DNA of 64,000 nucleotides from Merluccius polli (GCA_030340625.1 JAOPHQ010004851.1:198501-262500); one strand, 5' to 3'; positions 1-13,207 are shown, counted from the first letter of the stretch. The notes: generated by a model from the letters alone, not told the origin. Numbers and translations: made by a program.

Positions 1-561
1 TTTAGACCTACCCCTAAGCAGGTGTAAATAGTGGCAGTTGGTGACAAAAAATGATCTGCAAAATAAATAAAGAATATAATTATGGGGGAGGGTGGCTGGA
101 CGACCGCAGTGGGCGCACTGCACACAGTGGCAGCCTGTTTCTACACAGGATACTGTGCCGGTTGAACTTTTTAACTTGTGTGTTTTTACCACACAAAGCA
201 ATTCTAGAGTACAACAAAACATACAGTCAATTCTGACTGTGCCATGCGAATCGATGTCCTCTCCGGTCCTCTCAAGCACGAGCGTGTTGTTGATTCGTTA
301 AAACTTGGTTGTCATCACGTTGAAGCGACAACAAACTTGTTTCTAGTTAGGACATTACTTACGCATAGCTGGTGCAACCCAGTCCAGGCGTGTTACCTCC
401 AGGTTTGCCAGAGTTGGGCTGATAGGAATCTGTCCTCCCACTCCACTCTCAGGTTGTCGTGGGCGTGGTTGCTGTTCAGGATATAGGGTTCAGCCGGCAC
501 AATATCATACCCACAACTTTTCAATAACACACACAAATATCTTACCTCACCTCACTGCTAG
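1..561. other. Upstream of first recognisable l3mbtl1 exon
   Basis: No exon that I can defend is visible here. The first l3mbtl1 exon I recognise starts at 562 in the middle of a codon, so earlier coding exons must exist. They may lie before the window or be hidden here. Short open stretches such as 244-486 have no recognisable domain and no convincing splice pair. Confidence 0.5.
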
Positions 562-1540
562 GAGGATCATTGGAGTAGAGAAGATCCCGGCAGGGGGCAG
601 AGTCCCCTCCCTCAACCCTGACCACCTGAAGCCCATGAGGAAGAGGAAGAGGAAGGAGTACCTGAGTCCTTCTGAGGATGATTCAGATGTTGAGGGCGGG
701 GTAGGTGGTTGTTTTTGCTCTCGTAACACGAGTTACTCTGCATTGGAAACTGGTTGACTCTGGGTTTGTTTCATCTTTTCTCTTAGGATGAAAAAATCGA
801 TGATTGTAAGACAGACATCCGACACATCAGAGGAGGTGAAGACCTTCCTTCCTTCCTACTTCCCTCCCTCCCTCCCTCCCTCCCTCCCTCCCTCCCTCCC
901 TCCCTCCCATCCATTTCAACACTACCCCCCCCCCCCACCCCCCCAATCTCTGCTCCCTGTCTTTTCAATCTTACAGCAAATAACCTTAAGGCCTACCAAC
1001 CTGTAAAACAAAATCGAATTTGGGCTGTTTGCACAGGCAAACTGGCCGGCTTCGCCGCATTGTGTGCAGGGTACTCAGCTGAACTAGTCAAACCTTTCCC
1101 ACACGCCGCCCCCCCCCCACCCCCCCACCCCCCCTAATACGCCGCTGCCGGCAGTTGGTCAACAATACCACATGAATGATTACATCTCGTCTCACCACAA
1201 CTCACACCCTTAAAGAACAGCCCACACATCGCAGTGACTAAATTGTACCCTGTCAAAATTCGCTGTGCTCGCCAGCAGTTCTGTGAACATGTCAATTTCG
1301 ATGTTGTTTTAAGTAGTATATCGGGGCCTTTGCCGTAAAGCTGTTGAGTCCTCCAGCTGTCTGGCGCCCTGCTGCCGGGGGCCAGCAGTGAACAGCCAGC
1401 CTCTGTATTGTCTCCCTCAAGGTGGTGACAGTAAGACGGAGCTGTGGACCTGGACCCAATACCTGGAAGACTGCAATGCTGTCGCAGCGCCTGTCACACT
1501 CTTCCAAGAGGTAGGTGTGTGTGTGTGCTCGTGTGTGTGC

Positions 1541-1607
<67 letters not shown>

Positions 1608-4600
1608 CCAAGTGCAAGGTGAACCCTTGTTGTTTCCTGTTTCTTTGACTTCCCCTTGGATAAAGTTTTACCTGCTGTCTGAAATAAACTAAGCCAGCAT
1701 GAGAGTCTCTATTGGGTATTACTGGAAATGAATACTTCAAACAGAGCATGAAAGCTCAAACAAAAGTGTTAATTAAACCGTCAACTTTCATTAAATTCAT
1801 CCATATTGTCTATTCTATTGATTGCGGTATTGCATGGTTAAATATGCTGAATTCCTCACATTTTCATCGCAATGTCTTGGTTTCTCTATTCTATTTGTTC
1901 TGGTGGTGTGTGTGTGTGTGTGTGTGTCCAGGCCCAGCGCGTCCCCACTGTGAAAAACAGCTTCAAACAAGGGATGAAGCTAGAAGGCATTGACCCTCAA
2001 CATCCCTCCATGTACTTTGTCCTCACCGTGGCTGAGGTGAGGTGGGCTCGTTCCTAGCAAACAAACAGCATCATACGCCTCAAAGCTCAGACAGCTCAGA
2101 AAGATCGAATGGCCGCTTTTATTTTAGGGCTGCTGAGGTGTTCTGCCTTGCATGCAAATCTTTTCCCCCCGATGATTTGATGTATTACATGTTCAAAGAG
2201 GAAAAACAGGATCTTGAATGAGAGATTATATCAGATTAGATTATATCAGATTAGATACATTGTTTTCTCTATCTCTGAATTAGATTGGTTGTGAGTATAT
2301 ATGGTGTGCTTTTCGACAAAAGCTTAGTGTTTATCCTGAGCTGTTGTCTAAAAGTACACCAGATACTTACAACCAATCAAAACAGCATCTCGGTTGTCCT
2401 TTACGTGTGTATTTCCCGCCCCCAAGGTCTGTGGCTACCGGCTGCGTCTCCATTTTGACGGCTACTCTGATTGCCACGACTTCTGGGTCAACGCCAACTC
2501 CCCGGACGTGCATCCCTCTGGCTGGTGTGAGAGCACCGGACACAAGCTGTACACCCCCAAAGGTGAGATCTGGAGCACCCTACTCATCACCATGCTATCG
2601 GCTTCTAGCCTAACCAATAGCATTACCAGGCTGCAACAGATGTACGAGATTAGCACGGTGAAATAAAACAAGCTCATCTCCGATTGGACGTGGGAAGCCA
2701 CCTGCTTCCTCAGTCAATCAGTTTTTGATATTCACTAGTATGATGTAATCACAGCTTCATGTGTGTTAAGTGTTAGTGAGTTGTAATTAAAAAAAAGAAA
2801 AAGTTAAATGTCTCTCTCTGTCTATGTCTGTGTGTGTGGGGGGGGTTTTACTTTCCTTCAGGCTGTAAAGAAGAGGAGTTTACATGGAACAACTACCTGA
2901 AAATGACTAAAGCACAAGTGGCCCCCAAAGAGCTGTTTGCAACTCCAGGAAGAGTATGTCTAAAAACAGTTTAAATTAATAAAACGATAGAATCATGTAG
3001 GAATACTTATTATAATGAGAAATGTTTGTAACTCAGTATTCAATAAAAAAGTTCTTACTTTTCTTAGTTACTGTTTTTTTGTATAAAACCAGTGTAGTGG
3101 AGGTGATGACCCCGTCTGTCTCTGGTTAGATTGACATGCAGTGCGGTTTCGAGGTGGGCATGAAGCTGGAGGCTGTGGACCGCATGAACCCCTCTCTCAT
3201 CTGCGTAGCAACCGTTACCGACGTGGTGGATGACCGCTTCCTGGTTCACTTTGACAACTGGGACGACACCTATGATTACTGGTGAGGCTCTACAGATGCT
3301 GTGCAGCAACAAATTAAACCAATAATTCGGTAAACCAGTATTTATTGATGGATATATAAATTGTCCTGTTTATCAGTGTAATAATATATAATTGTACACA
3401 TATTTCATTTATTTTGTTACTCAAAATTCAAACAAATTTGGTGAAACAAAAAAAAATTACAGGTCCTTGCTACACAGCCCCCCACCTGTATTTCTGAATG
3501 TGCAATTTCAGTATTAAATATCTTTTTTTCCCCTTGTCTGTAACCTAATACAGGTGTGATGCAAGTAGCCCGTACATCCATCCGATTGGCTGGTGCCAAG
3601 AGAGGAACCTCCCCCTGACACCACCCCAAGGTAACAGACTAACTGCCCCCCCCCCCCCCCCCGAAAAAATTAAAATAAATCAAAAAATCAATTTACATAA
3701 CAATTAGTAATTTAATAGATGCTTGATAATAACATGGATCATGTATACCAGAAATATCATAACCATGATCAATTGTTAATAATAATTTTCTCTGTTTACC
3801 CAATCCCTGTAGTCAGATGCCTGGTGGTGCGGGTGGTGGGGGGGGGGATGTAATAGTAGAATCCATTAATGTAATGTGTTTGCTGTTCGCCACCAGATTA
3901 CCCAGAGCCAGACCGCTTCTCCTGGTCGCGGTATCTGGACGAGACCGGTTCCACTGCTGTGGTCGCTGAAGCCTTCAAAGTGGTGAGGGAAAAACCATGA
4001 CCTTTGGTAATCCCTACAACTAAACTAGATAATAATATATTAACAAATAACACAATTATTTGGGCTTTTTAAAAATGAAATACTGTGTGTGTGTGTCCAG
4101 CGGGCTGCCCATGACTTCCAGGTGCAGATGAAGCTGGAAGCGGTAGATAAGAGGAGCCCTGGGCTTATCAGAGTGGCCACTGTGGAGGAGGTGGACACCC
4201 ACCGCATCAAGGTACACTCATCACAGTCTGTGTGGGTGTGCTCCCATGCATTCACTGTATGTGTGTCTATTAATACAGGAATGTGTCTGTATTAATACAA
4301 GTGTGTGTGCTGTAATGTATAATGCTAATGTATTTATAATGTTATACCACATGATTAAAAAAAAGCAATATATGTATGTGTGTTTGTGGTTGGCTGTGTG
4401 TGTCTGTAGCAGTTTACCCCTGCCACACTCCACCTTAGTGGCTTTTGCTGGGGCCCTCCGACACAGGACACAGATAGATGTTGATTTGCAGATGCATTTA
4501 TTGGAGATGGTATACACCGAGCAGATGGTAATATAATAATGCTGCCATGACAGTGGCTCTCTCCCGATTGTGTGTGGTGATAGCTGGTTTATCCTGGGTG

Positions 4601-6565
4601 CCATGATTGCTCATGCACCACAAGTGTGAAGCCCCACCCGGCCCCAGTCTAATCCGGCCAGGTGAGGCTGTAAACCAGCTATCAACAACACACACTCCAC
4701 AGTGTCTTTTATGTCCTGCCACAGGGGGCAGGATAGTGTAGTAGTTGTGGTGTTCTCTCCCAGCCTGACCCCTACCTGTTTCTAAATGACCTGTATCTCT
4801 ATATCACTGTAACTCACTTTTGACAGAAGTGTCAGCTCAATATCTAGGAGTAGCCATAGTAAACACATACATGTAATAGCTGTGTGTGTGTGTGTGTGTG
4901 TGCGTGCGTGCGTGCGTGTCTCTCAGGTGCACTATGACGGCTGGAGTCACATGTATGATGAGTGGATGGACTCTGACCACCCGGACATCCACCCTGTGGG
5001 CTGGTGTGAAGCCACCACCCACCCCCTCAAAGTACCGCCCAGTGACCCCAAAACACAGACCCCCCACGGTAAGAGAGCCAGCACACACACACACACATGT
5101 AACACTCACCTTCTGCATGAGTCCTGATATATATACTACATTCTGCTTCACTTTGGAGATCGGTCCGGCCAAGCTATGCGCTTGTGGCTGAAACACAGCG
5201 GTTTGGACCAATCAGCGTCCCATGAGAAACTACTGACAGATACGGGCGCGATTTAGGTGTGATGAGAGCGAGAACGTTCGTTTGATAACAACAATGGTGG
5301 CTCCTAAAGAGGTTAGCGTAGAGGCTGCTATAGCATCAGTTATATCTGATGAGAGTATTTGATGAGAGTATTTCTTCATGGAAAGAAGAGCAAAGCACAG
5401 CACTGAAAGCTTTTCTCGATGGAAAAGATGTTTTCGTTCTCCTCCTACGTCATATGGTTCGTTGATCTGATTGGTTGAAGTTAGCACGCGATAGACGGTG
5501 ATGGACAGATGGTTCATCCAATAAACTGCCAAGTATTTTTTGAAAGTGCCTGCCCTTTTGGAAACAGTTTCCATGGACTACTTCCCAGATGGTTCTGCGT
5601 AACAAACCATCTGGCGTGTCATGTTAGATACATGCTAGGATTTGTCTAAAATAGTCAAATAGGGTTTTCATAGCATTTTTAGTGTATTTGTGTGCATGCA
5701 TTTGCCTGAACACGTGTGTGCGTGTGTGTGTATGTGCATGCGTGTGTGTGTGTGTGTGTGTGTATGTGCATGCGTGCGTATGTGTGTTTGTGTGTGTGTG
5801 CGTGTAGGTCCAAAAGAGATCCCTGCCATTGGCCAGTCCAGTTTTCCTGCCTCTGCCCCCTGTAAACCAATCAGCCACCCGAGAACCAACAAGTACAGCT
5901 TCCACCACCGGTCAGCCACCTTTTCTCCTTGTTCTCCTTCCCATCAAACTACATCCTGGACATACGTTATTACATCGTTTTAATAATGATGAGTCAGGAT
6001 CAGAGTTTATCCTTTTTGTCTGACCATTTTTGTCCACAATTTGTGGTTTACATAATTGTATCGATTGCCTATTTTATTGAACATAGCAAGAGGCCAAGTG
6101 GACAAAGCTTTTCATTCAAAGTCCATCTATAGCTTGTGTTTACATGTCCCTTGTTACCATTGTTACTAAGTGTTCACTTCTGTTTTTAGTGTTCTGTTTC
6201 TAGTGTGTTTGGTACAAAGCATGTGGTTGACGGTTTGAAGTCACCTGTTGGTTGGAATGCATGCTGGTGTGTTTTTCAGTAATTTTAGCAATATTTCTGA
6301 GGAAGTACATCCATTTGAGGAAGTATATCCATGTTGAAGACTCTTAGTTATCCACCTCTTTCTTTGATACAGGAAATGTCCAACCCCAGGATGCGACGGT
6401 TCCGGCCATGTGACTGGCCGCTTCACCGCCCATCACTGCTTATCTGGCTGCCCATTGGCTGAACGTAACCAGGGCAGACTTAAGGCCGACCTCTCAGACA
6501 CAGAGTCCAAGAGAAACCTTTTCTTTGGCCAAAGGAACAAAAAGACCCACTACCGTGGCAGGTAT

Positions 6566-6629
<64 letters not shown>

Positions 6630-7003
6630 TATTTGTCTTTCTGTAAAACATTTTTTTTTCTTTTCTGTCGTTAGGATTGGTCGTCCTCCTAAATACAGGA
6701 AAAACCAGCAGAGAGGCTTCCAGAGTGAGTTTGATGTACATGATACACACATACACATATGTGTGACAAAGTATTGTCCACATACATGTATTAATGTACA
6801 TCCACCATGACAGATCATGCAATAAAATATATATGATAAAATCGAATACTCGATTTTGATTGGACAATTGCGGCATTATATGGTCTGTTATTTCTGAATA
6901 GCAGCTATGAATAACAGACCGTTGTTATGGACGCTGCATCACCCTGTCAGGGTTTATTTCGCAATAATAACCGGCTCATTATCCCTTAGATATAATAGTA
7001 TTC

Positions 7004-7045
<42 letters not shown>

Positions 7046-7343
7046 CCCCGTGTCAACATCTCTCTGCAGATATGTCTTCAGAGGGCGTGTATCCATCTCT
7101 GTTCATGTCGGCCCTGAGCGTGCAGTCAGACCGGGCCCTGTCCCTGTGCTGGGAGCAGCACTGCAAGCTGCTGCCCGGGGTCCAGGGCATCCACGCCAGC
7201 CAGGTGGCTGCATGGAGCGTAGACGAGGTGGGGACCAGCTCCAATTTTAGTCCCAGGCTTCTACAGAGACAGAATACACTTTGTATTGTGTTTTTTTTTA
7301 ATGATGTTCAATGTGATGCATATATATATATACAGTATATACA

Positions 7344-7399
<56 letters not shown>

Positions 7400-8561
7400 T
7401 TGTTGAGACACTATTTTAGACACTTAATTCACAACTGTAAAACTTTCAGACTTTTTCAGACCCTTAAATCATGGTTTTAATTTTCAATTTTTAGTGCCAC
7501 AGTGAATGAATTAAATACTACTAATAATAATATATAGGTTTTATATAGCGCTTTTCTTGGTACCCAAAGACGCTTTACAAAAACACAAAAACAAAAAGGA
7601 TACAGATGGACAATACATACAGTACATACATGCATACAAACATACAGATACTCAAAAACAACAATACAGAGAGAGTAGGTAGGAAAATAAGAAAGAGAGA
7701 GGGTGGAAAATGATTCATCAGGTGTTGTAAGTGATGTTGAAGAGACCTAGGGGTGTGTTTCATTGATGGAGAGAAGTGAAAGTACGTGTGGATTTTAAAG
7801 TTGTCAAAACATGGGGTTTGGACAGAGCGTTCTCTCAGCCTGCATGGAGGGTGCCCCGCATCCCACTATTGTTATGCAGTAGTAATAATAATAATAATAA
7901 CTGTAATACTCCATTTCAGGTCTTTGGGTTCGTCCACAATCTGACCGGCTGTGAAGACCAGGCACGTCTTTTCAAAGATGAGGTGAGTAAACGGTCACGA
8001 TAAAAATAAAAAGGTAGATACATCAGGATTAAGATAATCTAGAGATAGTTTTAATGTATATATTTGTGGAAGTAGACCCTGCCACACGCCACCTGAGTGG
8101 CTTTGCTGGGCTCCTCCGACACACAGGACACAGGTAGATGTTGTACAAAACCAGGGAGAGTTGTCAAGGTGTTTACAGCCAGAGCAGGTGTTAAAGACTT
8201 GGTTAAACCAGCTATCAACCACACACACTCCACAATATTCTTCTATCATTGTATCATTTCTAAGAACAAGACATCATCAAATTGCAAACATTAGTAAATA
8301 CAGACATTTTCAAATGGTTCTATACTAAGAATAATTGTCCCTGCATTATCAATAGAACGCTGCTCAGAACGCTATGGTCTGTTTTGATTTTGTAGAACAT
8401 GAACAAAAGTGTTAATGTCTCCGCAGATGATTGACGGCGAGGCCTTCCTGTTGCTGACCCAGACGGACATCGTGAAGATCATGAGCATCAAGCTCGGCCC
8501 CGCCCTCAAGATCTCCAACGCCATTCTCATGTTCAAGAGCACCGACGAGGGACTCAAGTGA
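562..8561 (+). CDS. l3mbtl1: Lethal(3)malignant brain tumor-like protein 1 (MBT-repeat chromatin reader), 5' incomplete
   Basis: L3MBTL1 is a nuclear Polycomb-related reader that binds mono- and dimethyl-lysine on histones and compacts chromatin. Exons with matching phases: 562-700, 787-835, 1422-1510, 1932-2036, 2427-2562, 2862-2953, 3130-3281, 3554-3630, 3897-3982, 4101-4211, 4927-5068, 5808-5910, 6373-6561, 6675-6724, 7070-7227, 7920-7982, 8427-8561 (TGA 8559-8561). A basic KRKRKEYLSPSEDD stretch comes first. MBT1 spans exons 3-5 (ends HPSGWCESTGHKL), MBT2 exons 6-8 and MBT3 exons 9-11. MBT2 keeps the methyl-lysine cage context (EAVDRMNPSL, then FDNWDDTYDYW). A C2HC finger (CPTPGCDGSGHVTG) and HHCLSGCPLAERNQ lie in exon 13. 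The SAM domain is in the last three exons. Donor 5911 (gtcagc) is weak but needed for phase. Family assignment is very firm; L3MBTL1 rather than L3MBTL3/4 also fits the sgk2 neighbour. Confidence 0.95.
861..908. repeat. CCCT microsatellite in l3mbtl1 intron
   Basis: Pure CCCT/CCTC tetranucleotide tract just downstream of the exon ending at 835. Poly-C runs follow at about 926-951. Confidence 0.95.
1517..1603. repeat. GT microsatellite immediately after l3mbtl1 donor
   Basis: Long GT tract beginning a few bases after the donor at 1511. The coding-looking VCVCVC and HTHTHT frames here are repeat artefacts. Similar GT tracts lie at 6565-6622 and 7004-7041 in later introns of the same gene. Confidence 0.95.
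4411..4702 (+). repeat. Dispersed repeat of about 0.2-0.3 kb, copy A
   Basis: It starts near GTAGCAGTTTACCCCTGCCA, contains GGCTTTTGCTGGGG and TTTATCCTGGGTGCC, and ends in an AGGTGAGGCTGTAAACCAGC ... CACACACTCCAC block. The same blocks recur in the same orientation at 8073-8243, 12148-12213 (continued at 15602-15690 and 16159-16176) and 17470-17612. This is probably a SINE-like or short non-autonomous family. I saw no terminal inverted repeats and no clear RNA polymerase III boxes. Confidence 0.75.
5110..5625 (+). pseudogene. RecQ-like helicase N-terminal fragment inside a repeat, broken
   Basis: From about 5293 a plus-strand reading begins MVAPKEVSVEAAIASV. After a stop and a short duplication of GATGAGAGTATTT it resumes as SSWKEEQSTALKAFLDGKDV and FVLLLRHM. 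This resembles the segment before the Walker A motif of RecQ-type helicases (KPEQ...LKG.DVFV), but Walker A itself is absent. The end carries a short inverted motif (CAGATGGTT ... AACCATCTG at 5585-5612). It lies in an l3mbtl1 intron and cannot encode a functional helicase. The identity rests on pattern memory only. Confidence 0.45.
7319..7397. repeat. TA microsatellite in l3mbtl1 intron
   Basis: Almost pure TA dinucleotides between the exons ending at 7227 and starting at 7920. A short reverse-oriented retroelement-tail-like segment (TTTATATAGCGCTTTTCTTGG) follows at about 7538-7580. Confidence 0.95.
8073..8243 (+). repeat. Dispersed repeat, copy B (internally shortened)
   Basis: It begins AGTAGACCCTGCCACACGCC and ends CCAGCTATCAACCACACACA CTCCAC. 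It is the same family as 4411-4702 but lacks most of the central part. It lies in the last l3mbtl1 intron. Confidence 0.75.
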
Positions 8562-10530
8562 CCCCGCGCGCTCACCTGCTCCTGCAAGCCAATCATCATG
8601 TGCCAAATTCATTCCATTCTTGAGAAAACAACAACAACAACAACAACAACCCCGCCCATCCGTCTGTCTTGTGTCCTATGCCCATCAGAGAGGAGGAGAG
8701 GGGCTGTCTGATCCGAGTTCTTGAGAGCATTGTAAGGTGGCGATATGTGGGTCAGCAGTGGCCGGCGGTGATGTAGAGCAACGTAGAGCCCAGCCTCTCG
8801 AGTTCACCAAAGTCTGGACAAATCCGAGCACAGCCGTTAAAAGGGGGCGGAGACACAGTGGGCTGTCGTCGGACGCACAACCGATAAGAATGAACTTATA
8901 GGGAGGACGACACAATGGCTCCGTTTCTGAGGGTGGTGGCAACCCCCCCCCCCCCCCCCCACCAAAAAAAGGGACATTGACGAGATGAGTCTGACTGTGA
9001 AATTAAAGTGTAAGTGAACCCCCTGTTTCAGCTCAAATTCAAACACGTATGAGTTTTAAAAAAATGTGTTTTGGCAGAAAGCGCTAAGAAGTAGGGGCGA
9101 GGGGTGTTATCCCCATGGTTACGACCCACGCCAACTTTGTGATACTTTTTTTTTTAGGCTAGTACCATCGTTGTGTATGAGCATTATCATGAGCGATGTT
9201 GTACATGAAATGAGCCGCACACCGTGGCGTTAGGCTACTATAAATGTCCGAGAAGCATAACAATCTCTTGGACGTGGCCATCAACATAAACCGCTGCCCA
9301 GGCGGAGCTCCACACACACCTCGCCGCCGGTGTCCCTTCGTGGTGACGTCGAAGTGTATCCGAAAAGGGACTTCGACGTCACGAAAAGAACGCCACCTGC
9401 GTTTGGAACTGGTTAGCAGAGACTGGCAAAAACAGGATTTTCCCCCGTTTTTTCTAAATTACGGTCTTATTTTAGTAGCGGTGACAAAATGGCATAAATT
9501 ACTATGTTGACGATCATATAAGACGTATTACCACATTTTAAACAAAAAAAAAACGATTTTGGGTTCACTGACACTTTAACAAGACAGTAACTTTGGAACA
9601 CGGTTGACAACTCAAGGTATGACAATTGTCGATTAGAAAATTAACTAGCTTGCATTTTGATTTGCCACAATGCAAAGAGTTGTGTCATATAGGGCATGAA
9701 CATGGGCACATAAAAGCTGAAGAGACTAGAGGTGAAGCACTTGAAAGACACTGGCCAAATAGAAGGGAGCGAAGGGTTAAGCCTTAAAAGGCCCATACCT
9801 GTTTGTGCAATAAACAAAAAAACTATGACTGGTGTGAATTACCGAAAGGGCCTTTCTGGTTCACACCATTTTTTTTGTTCGGGTCTTAAAGAGGTCACAA
9901 ATTGGGGAAATGGGATTCAACTGCTTTTTTGGGGTTGGTTTCTCATTTGCCAGTGAATTTAACTAAAATATATTGTACATAGAGAGGAACCAGAAGTTGG
10001 TTGTCATAAACGGCGCAGTCCGTTATGTTTCACCAAATCTTTTGTTATGTGCAGAACTATTCCAATCTGAAAATGTGAAATGACTGTGTTTTGAGATGTT
10101 ATCTTAGTATGCAAGTTATTGAAACAATTGTATTCTTTAATTAAAATGTTACTTTTAAAAAAACGCCACATATTGAAGCACAATTTCTTCAATGAAAGAC
10201 GGGAGTGTAGATTACTGTTCTATGAATTGGACATTGAAGTTCAAATGTGTACATTTTAGCACAACAGATTTGGACGTAAGCTCTGAGGGTTTTATAGAGA
10301 TGCAGTCAGTGAAACTAAATTTTGAATCTCAACCTAAAGCGTGTCCCAAAAGATGTTTACATTTTATGTACAGTATATACAGTTGTTAAAGGGCTCACAG
10401 AATCTTGAGTATTTCAACCCTGTGTGTGTGTCTCTGGTGGGAACTTTGTGCTTCAAGATAAACGGGTCAAAATTGTCATTGAATCCATGTTAATTAAATG
10501 TGTCATTAAAAACTGTTGACTGGACTTATT
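8562..10530 (+). other. l3mbtl1: Probable l3mbtl1 3' UTR and downstream flank
   Basis: There is no coding signal after the stop at 8559-8561. Candidate polyadenylation signals are AATAAA at 9809-9814 and ATTAAA at 10493-10498 and 10505-10510; which one is used cannot be decided from sequence. A CAA tract lies at 8628-8650 and a TTAA-bounded element at 9003-9579. Confidence 0.5.
9003..9579. mobile_element. TTAA-bounded MITE within the l3mbtl1 3' UTR region
   Basis: The ends are TTAA-AAGTGTAAGTGAACCC-like (9003-9022) and the inverted GGGTTCACTGACACTT-TTAA (9561-9579), giving about 577 bp. TTAA target sites suggest a piggyBac-type non-autonomous element. It contains a small stem (9337-9355 with 9370-9385) built around TGACGTC. 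The open frame at 9244 is internal to the element and is not called as a gene. Confidence 0.6.
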
Positions 10531-10531
10531 A

Positions 10532-10568
<37 letters not shown>

Positions 10569-10854
10569 GGTATGAGATAGATATTGACTATAAACCAACT
10601 CTGGTTTGGTCTGCCTATCCCCCTATGGCCTGTATTACCGGCAACAGGTGCCTGTAGTAGGCGTAGTTGTCTCTTTCTTCCTATCTTTTCACTGCAGACA
10701 AAGGAAAATAATAAATAATATCACACTCCACTGAAATAGTAAAAAAAAAAATAATAATAAATCCCCAAGCATATTAGGCCTATGTGGAATAGTTTATAAA
10801 ATAAAGGGAGCTCTGCAGTTTCAACCATAGGCAAGGACAACTGGCAGTCCTTTT

Positions 10855-11420
10855 TCAACCAACATGGTTGAAAAAGTGCCCTCTAGAATGACGAAAACGA
10901 GAGGAAGTGCCCTATTGGCTGCCCTTCACATGGGGAAAAAATGATCGGGTGCCCTCTAGGGTGCCCCTTCATGCAATACATTATGAGGATGTGCCCTTTA
11001 GAGCGAGTCAATTTGATAACGTGTCTTAATGAGTGCCCTTCCAGTGGAGAAAACATGATGCAGTGCCCTACAATGGTCTAAACTTGACGTTCCCTATGGG
11101 TGCCCTTCCTAGGGTGTCGTTATGAAGTGCCTTCCATGCTGCCCCTACATGACAGTGTCCCAAAGATTATGGGATTCAGTAGGGTACTCCTATAGAATTG
11201 GAGAAGTGCTCCTCCAGTGGAGAAAATGTGATGTGGTGCCATGTGTGATAAACCTGAGGTTCCCTACAGGTGCCTTTCTGATGAGAATAACTCAGGAAGT
11301 GCCCTCTTAGATTCCCTTCAAAGTGAGAAAACATGATGAAGTGCCCTTGCAATGGAGAGAAACAAATCCCAGTGAAGAAAACGAGATGCAGTGCCGTCTC
11401 CCCGACAATGTCCCCTCTTG
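10855..11420. repeat. Degenerate minisatellite with GTGCCCT and GAAAACATGATG words
   Basis: The words GTGCCCT, GTGCCCTTC, GGAGAAAACATGATG and similar recur about every 30-60 bases with irregular spacing. It looks like an old tandem array whose units have diverged. No gene is visible in it. Confidence 0.6.
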
Positions 11421-11740
11421 GGCAGGCTTTCGCAAAGTGGGCGCCGTGACGACAGTCTAGGGGTGCCGCCAAATACTCTGATAAGATTTTGAATTTACCT
11501 CTCAAACCCTGCTTGCAGTCAATCTAGCATTATCTAGCACTTTTATGTAATCTCATCTACGCTGTCCCCATTTTTTTTGTTCAATGTACTCTTTAGGTTA
11601 GGTTAGATTATGATAGGTTAACTGTAAATTGTTACAATACTCATTCCCATTGTTAAAAAACGTACATCTTTTCCATCCATTTAAGTTTTCAGTTTCACCC
11701 ACACCCTCTCTATAATGTTCAGATGTCAGAGGGGGCTTAA

Positions 11741-11972
11741 TAGGCCGTTTTCACAGCAGACATTTTGACTTGTCATAGTCGGCAAAGCGCAGGTGTTACT
11801 AATAACATTAGCGACGGCTCTGTCCCAGTAAGCTGTGCCAGTGAGCCATCACAACGCCGGCACCCGGAAACCAAAGCAGCTGAATGGAATTCAGCCGTCA
11901 TTCATTTCATTATTTACACCTGTGCTTTTCCTACGACGACAAAGTCAAAATGTCTTCTGTGAAAAAGGCCTC
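11741..11972. mobile_element. Short MITE with about 29-bp terminal inverted repeats
   Basis: The left end GGCCGTTTTCACAGCAGACA TTTTGAC (11743-11769) pairs with GTCAAAATGTCTTCTGTGAA AAAGGCC (11944-11970). The unit is about 230 bp with no coding capacity. I could not fix a target-site duplication. Confidence 0.65.
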
Positions 11973-13161
11973 TACAGACTGAGCTGTTACCCTGACATCC
12001 TACAACAGTGTGTGAGGTAGACAATACAGCATGCTTTCTTTGAAGATTTATTTTATTAATGACGCATTACTAAATACTAATATATGTACACTGCAAGTGC
12101 TTATAGACAGCTCTATCACATGTTAGCCTAGCTGCCTAGCGTGGCAGTAGACCCCTACCGCACGCCACCTAAAGTGGCTTTTGCTGGGCTGATGGCTGCT
12201 TTATCCTGTGGGCCAGGGGCGAGGCTAGCCCATTTTTAGGGGTGCTGAAGCACCCCTAAAAACAGGCTCAGCAACCCTAAAACTTGGGTAAGAAATGTTA
12301 TTCTAAAAATTGTGTTTGTCTTTGACAGGGTTAAATAATGTCCAAAACATACTCCGTAGTTTGTGGTTTAAAATGTATATGTTAAGGACGAAAATGAAAA
12401 CATCCCCGCTTAGCAAATGGTATCATCCTCTTCTCACCCCTCCTTCTCCTCTGCACCGCTCCGCAGCCCGACCGGCGTCCAGCGCGACTCACGCAGAGTG
12501 AGATCTGTTTAGTTGTAGTGTTGTGAATCAACTCAGTAAGTGCTCCAAAGCTGGCTCACACTTCTTTCCTTTTACCGAGAGTTGTTCCGATTCCGATACC
12601 ATATCGGTGAGTGCTGGAGTCCAGGCACCGTTTACCAGTTGGCTCTGTTAGCCCGGTTAGCTCCGTTAGCGCCATTAGCGCGGCTACAGTCGAACTGGAG
12701 TCCATTTATTAAGCAACAACAGCAGCGCCACAAGTACCTGTGTAGTGCGTACGTGTGTCTCTGTTGTTAAAGTTTATCGTTACTTTGAGACTTATTTTAA
12801 CAATCGGGAGTCATGTCAACATGACGTCACGCGCGTCTTTTCTGGTCCGTCGTCATGGAAACATGAAGCCCTGCCAGTGGTGCGGCGTTTGGACCAGAGT
12901 GAAAACAAACGAAACATCACTGTATACCACCAGTATGTGTGAAAACACTCACTGTGGCTTTTTAAATTAATTGTTATTTATTCATAGATTTATATCTGTT
13001 ATTTTTCAGTTGTCTGACTATCAAACCAGACAATACAATAAAGTTAAATGTTTTTGTTTTGCTGTATTCATTCATGTTTTACAGAGGATTTAACCTGAAC
13101 CAGGCTTTGCAACAATAATAATCACATCACATTCATGGGGGCATAGTATATACTAACTCCT

Positions 13162-13207
<46 letters not shown>

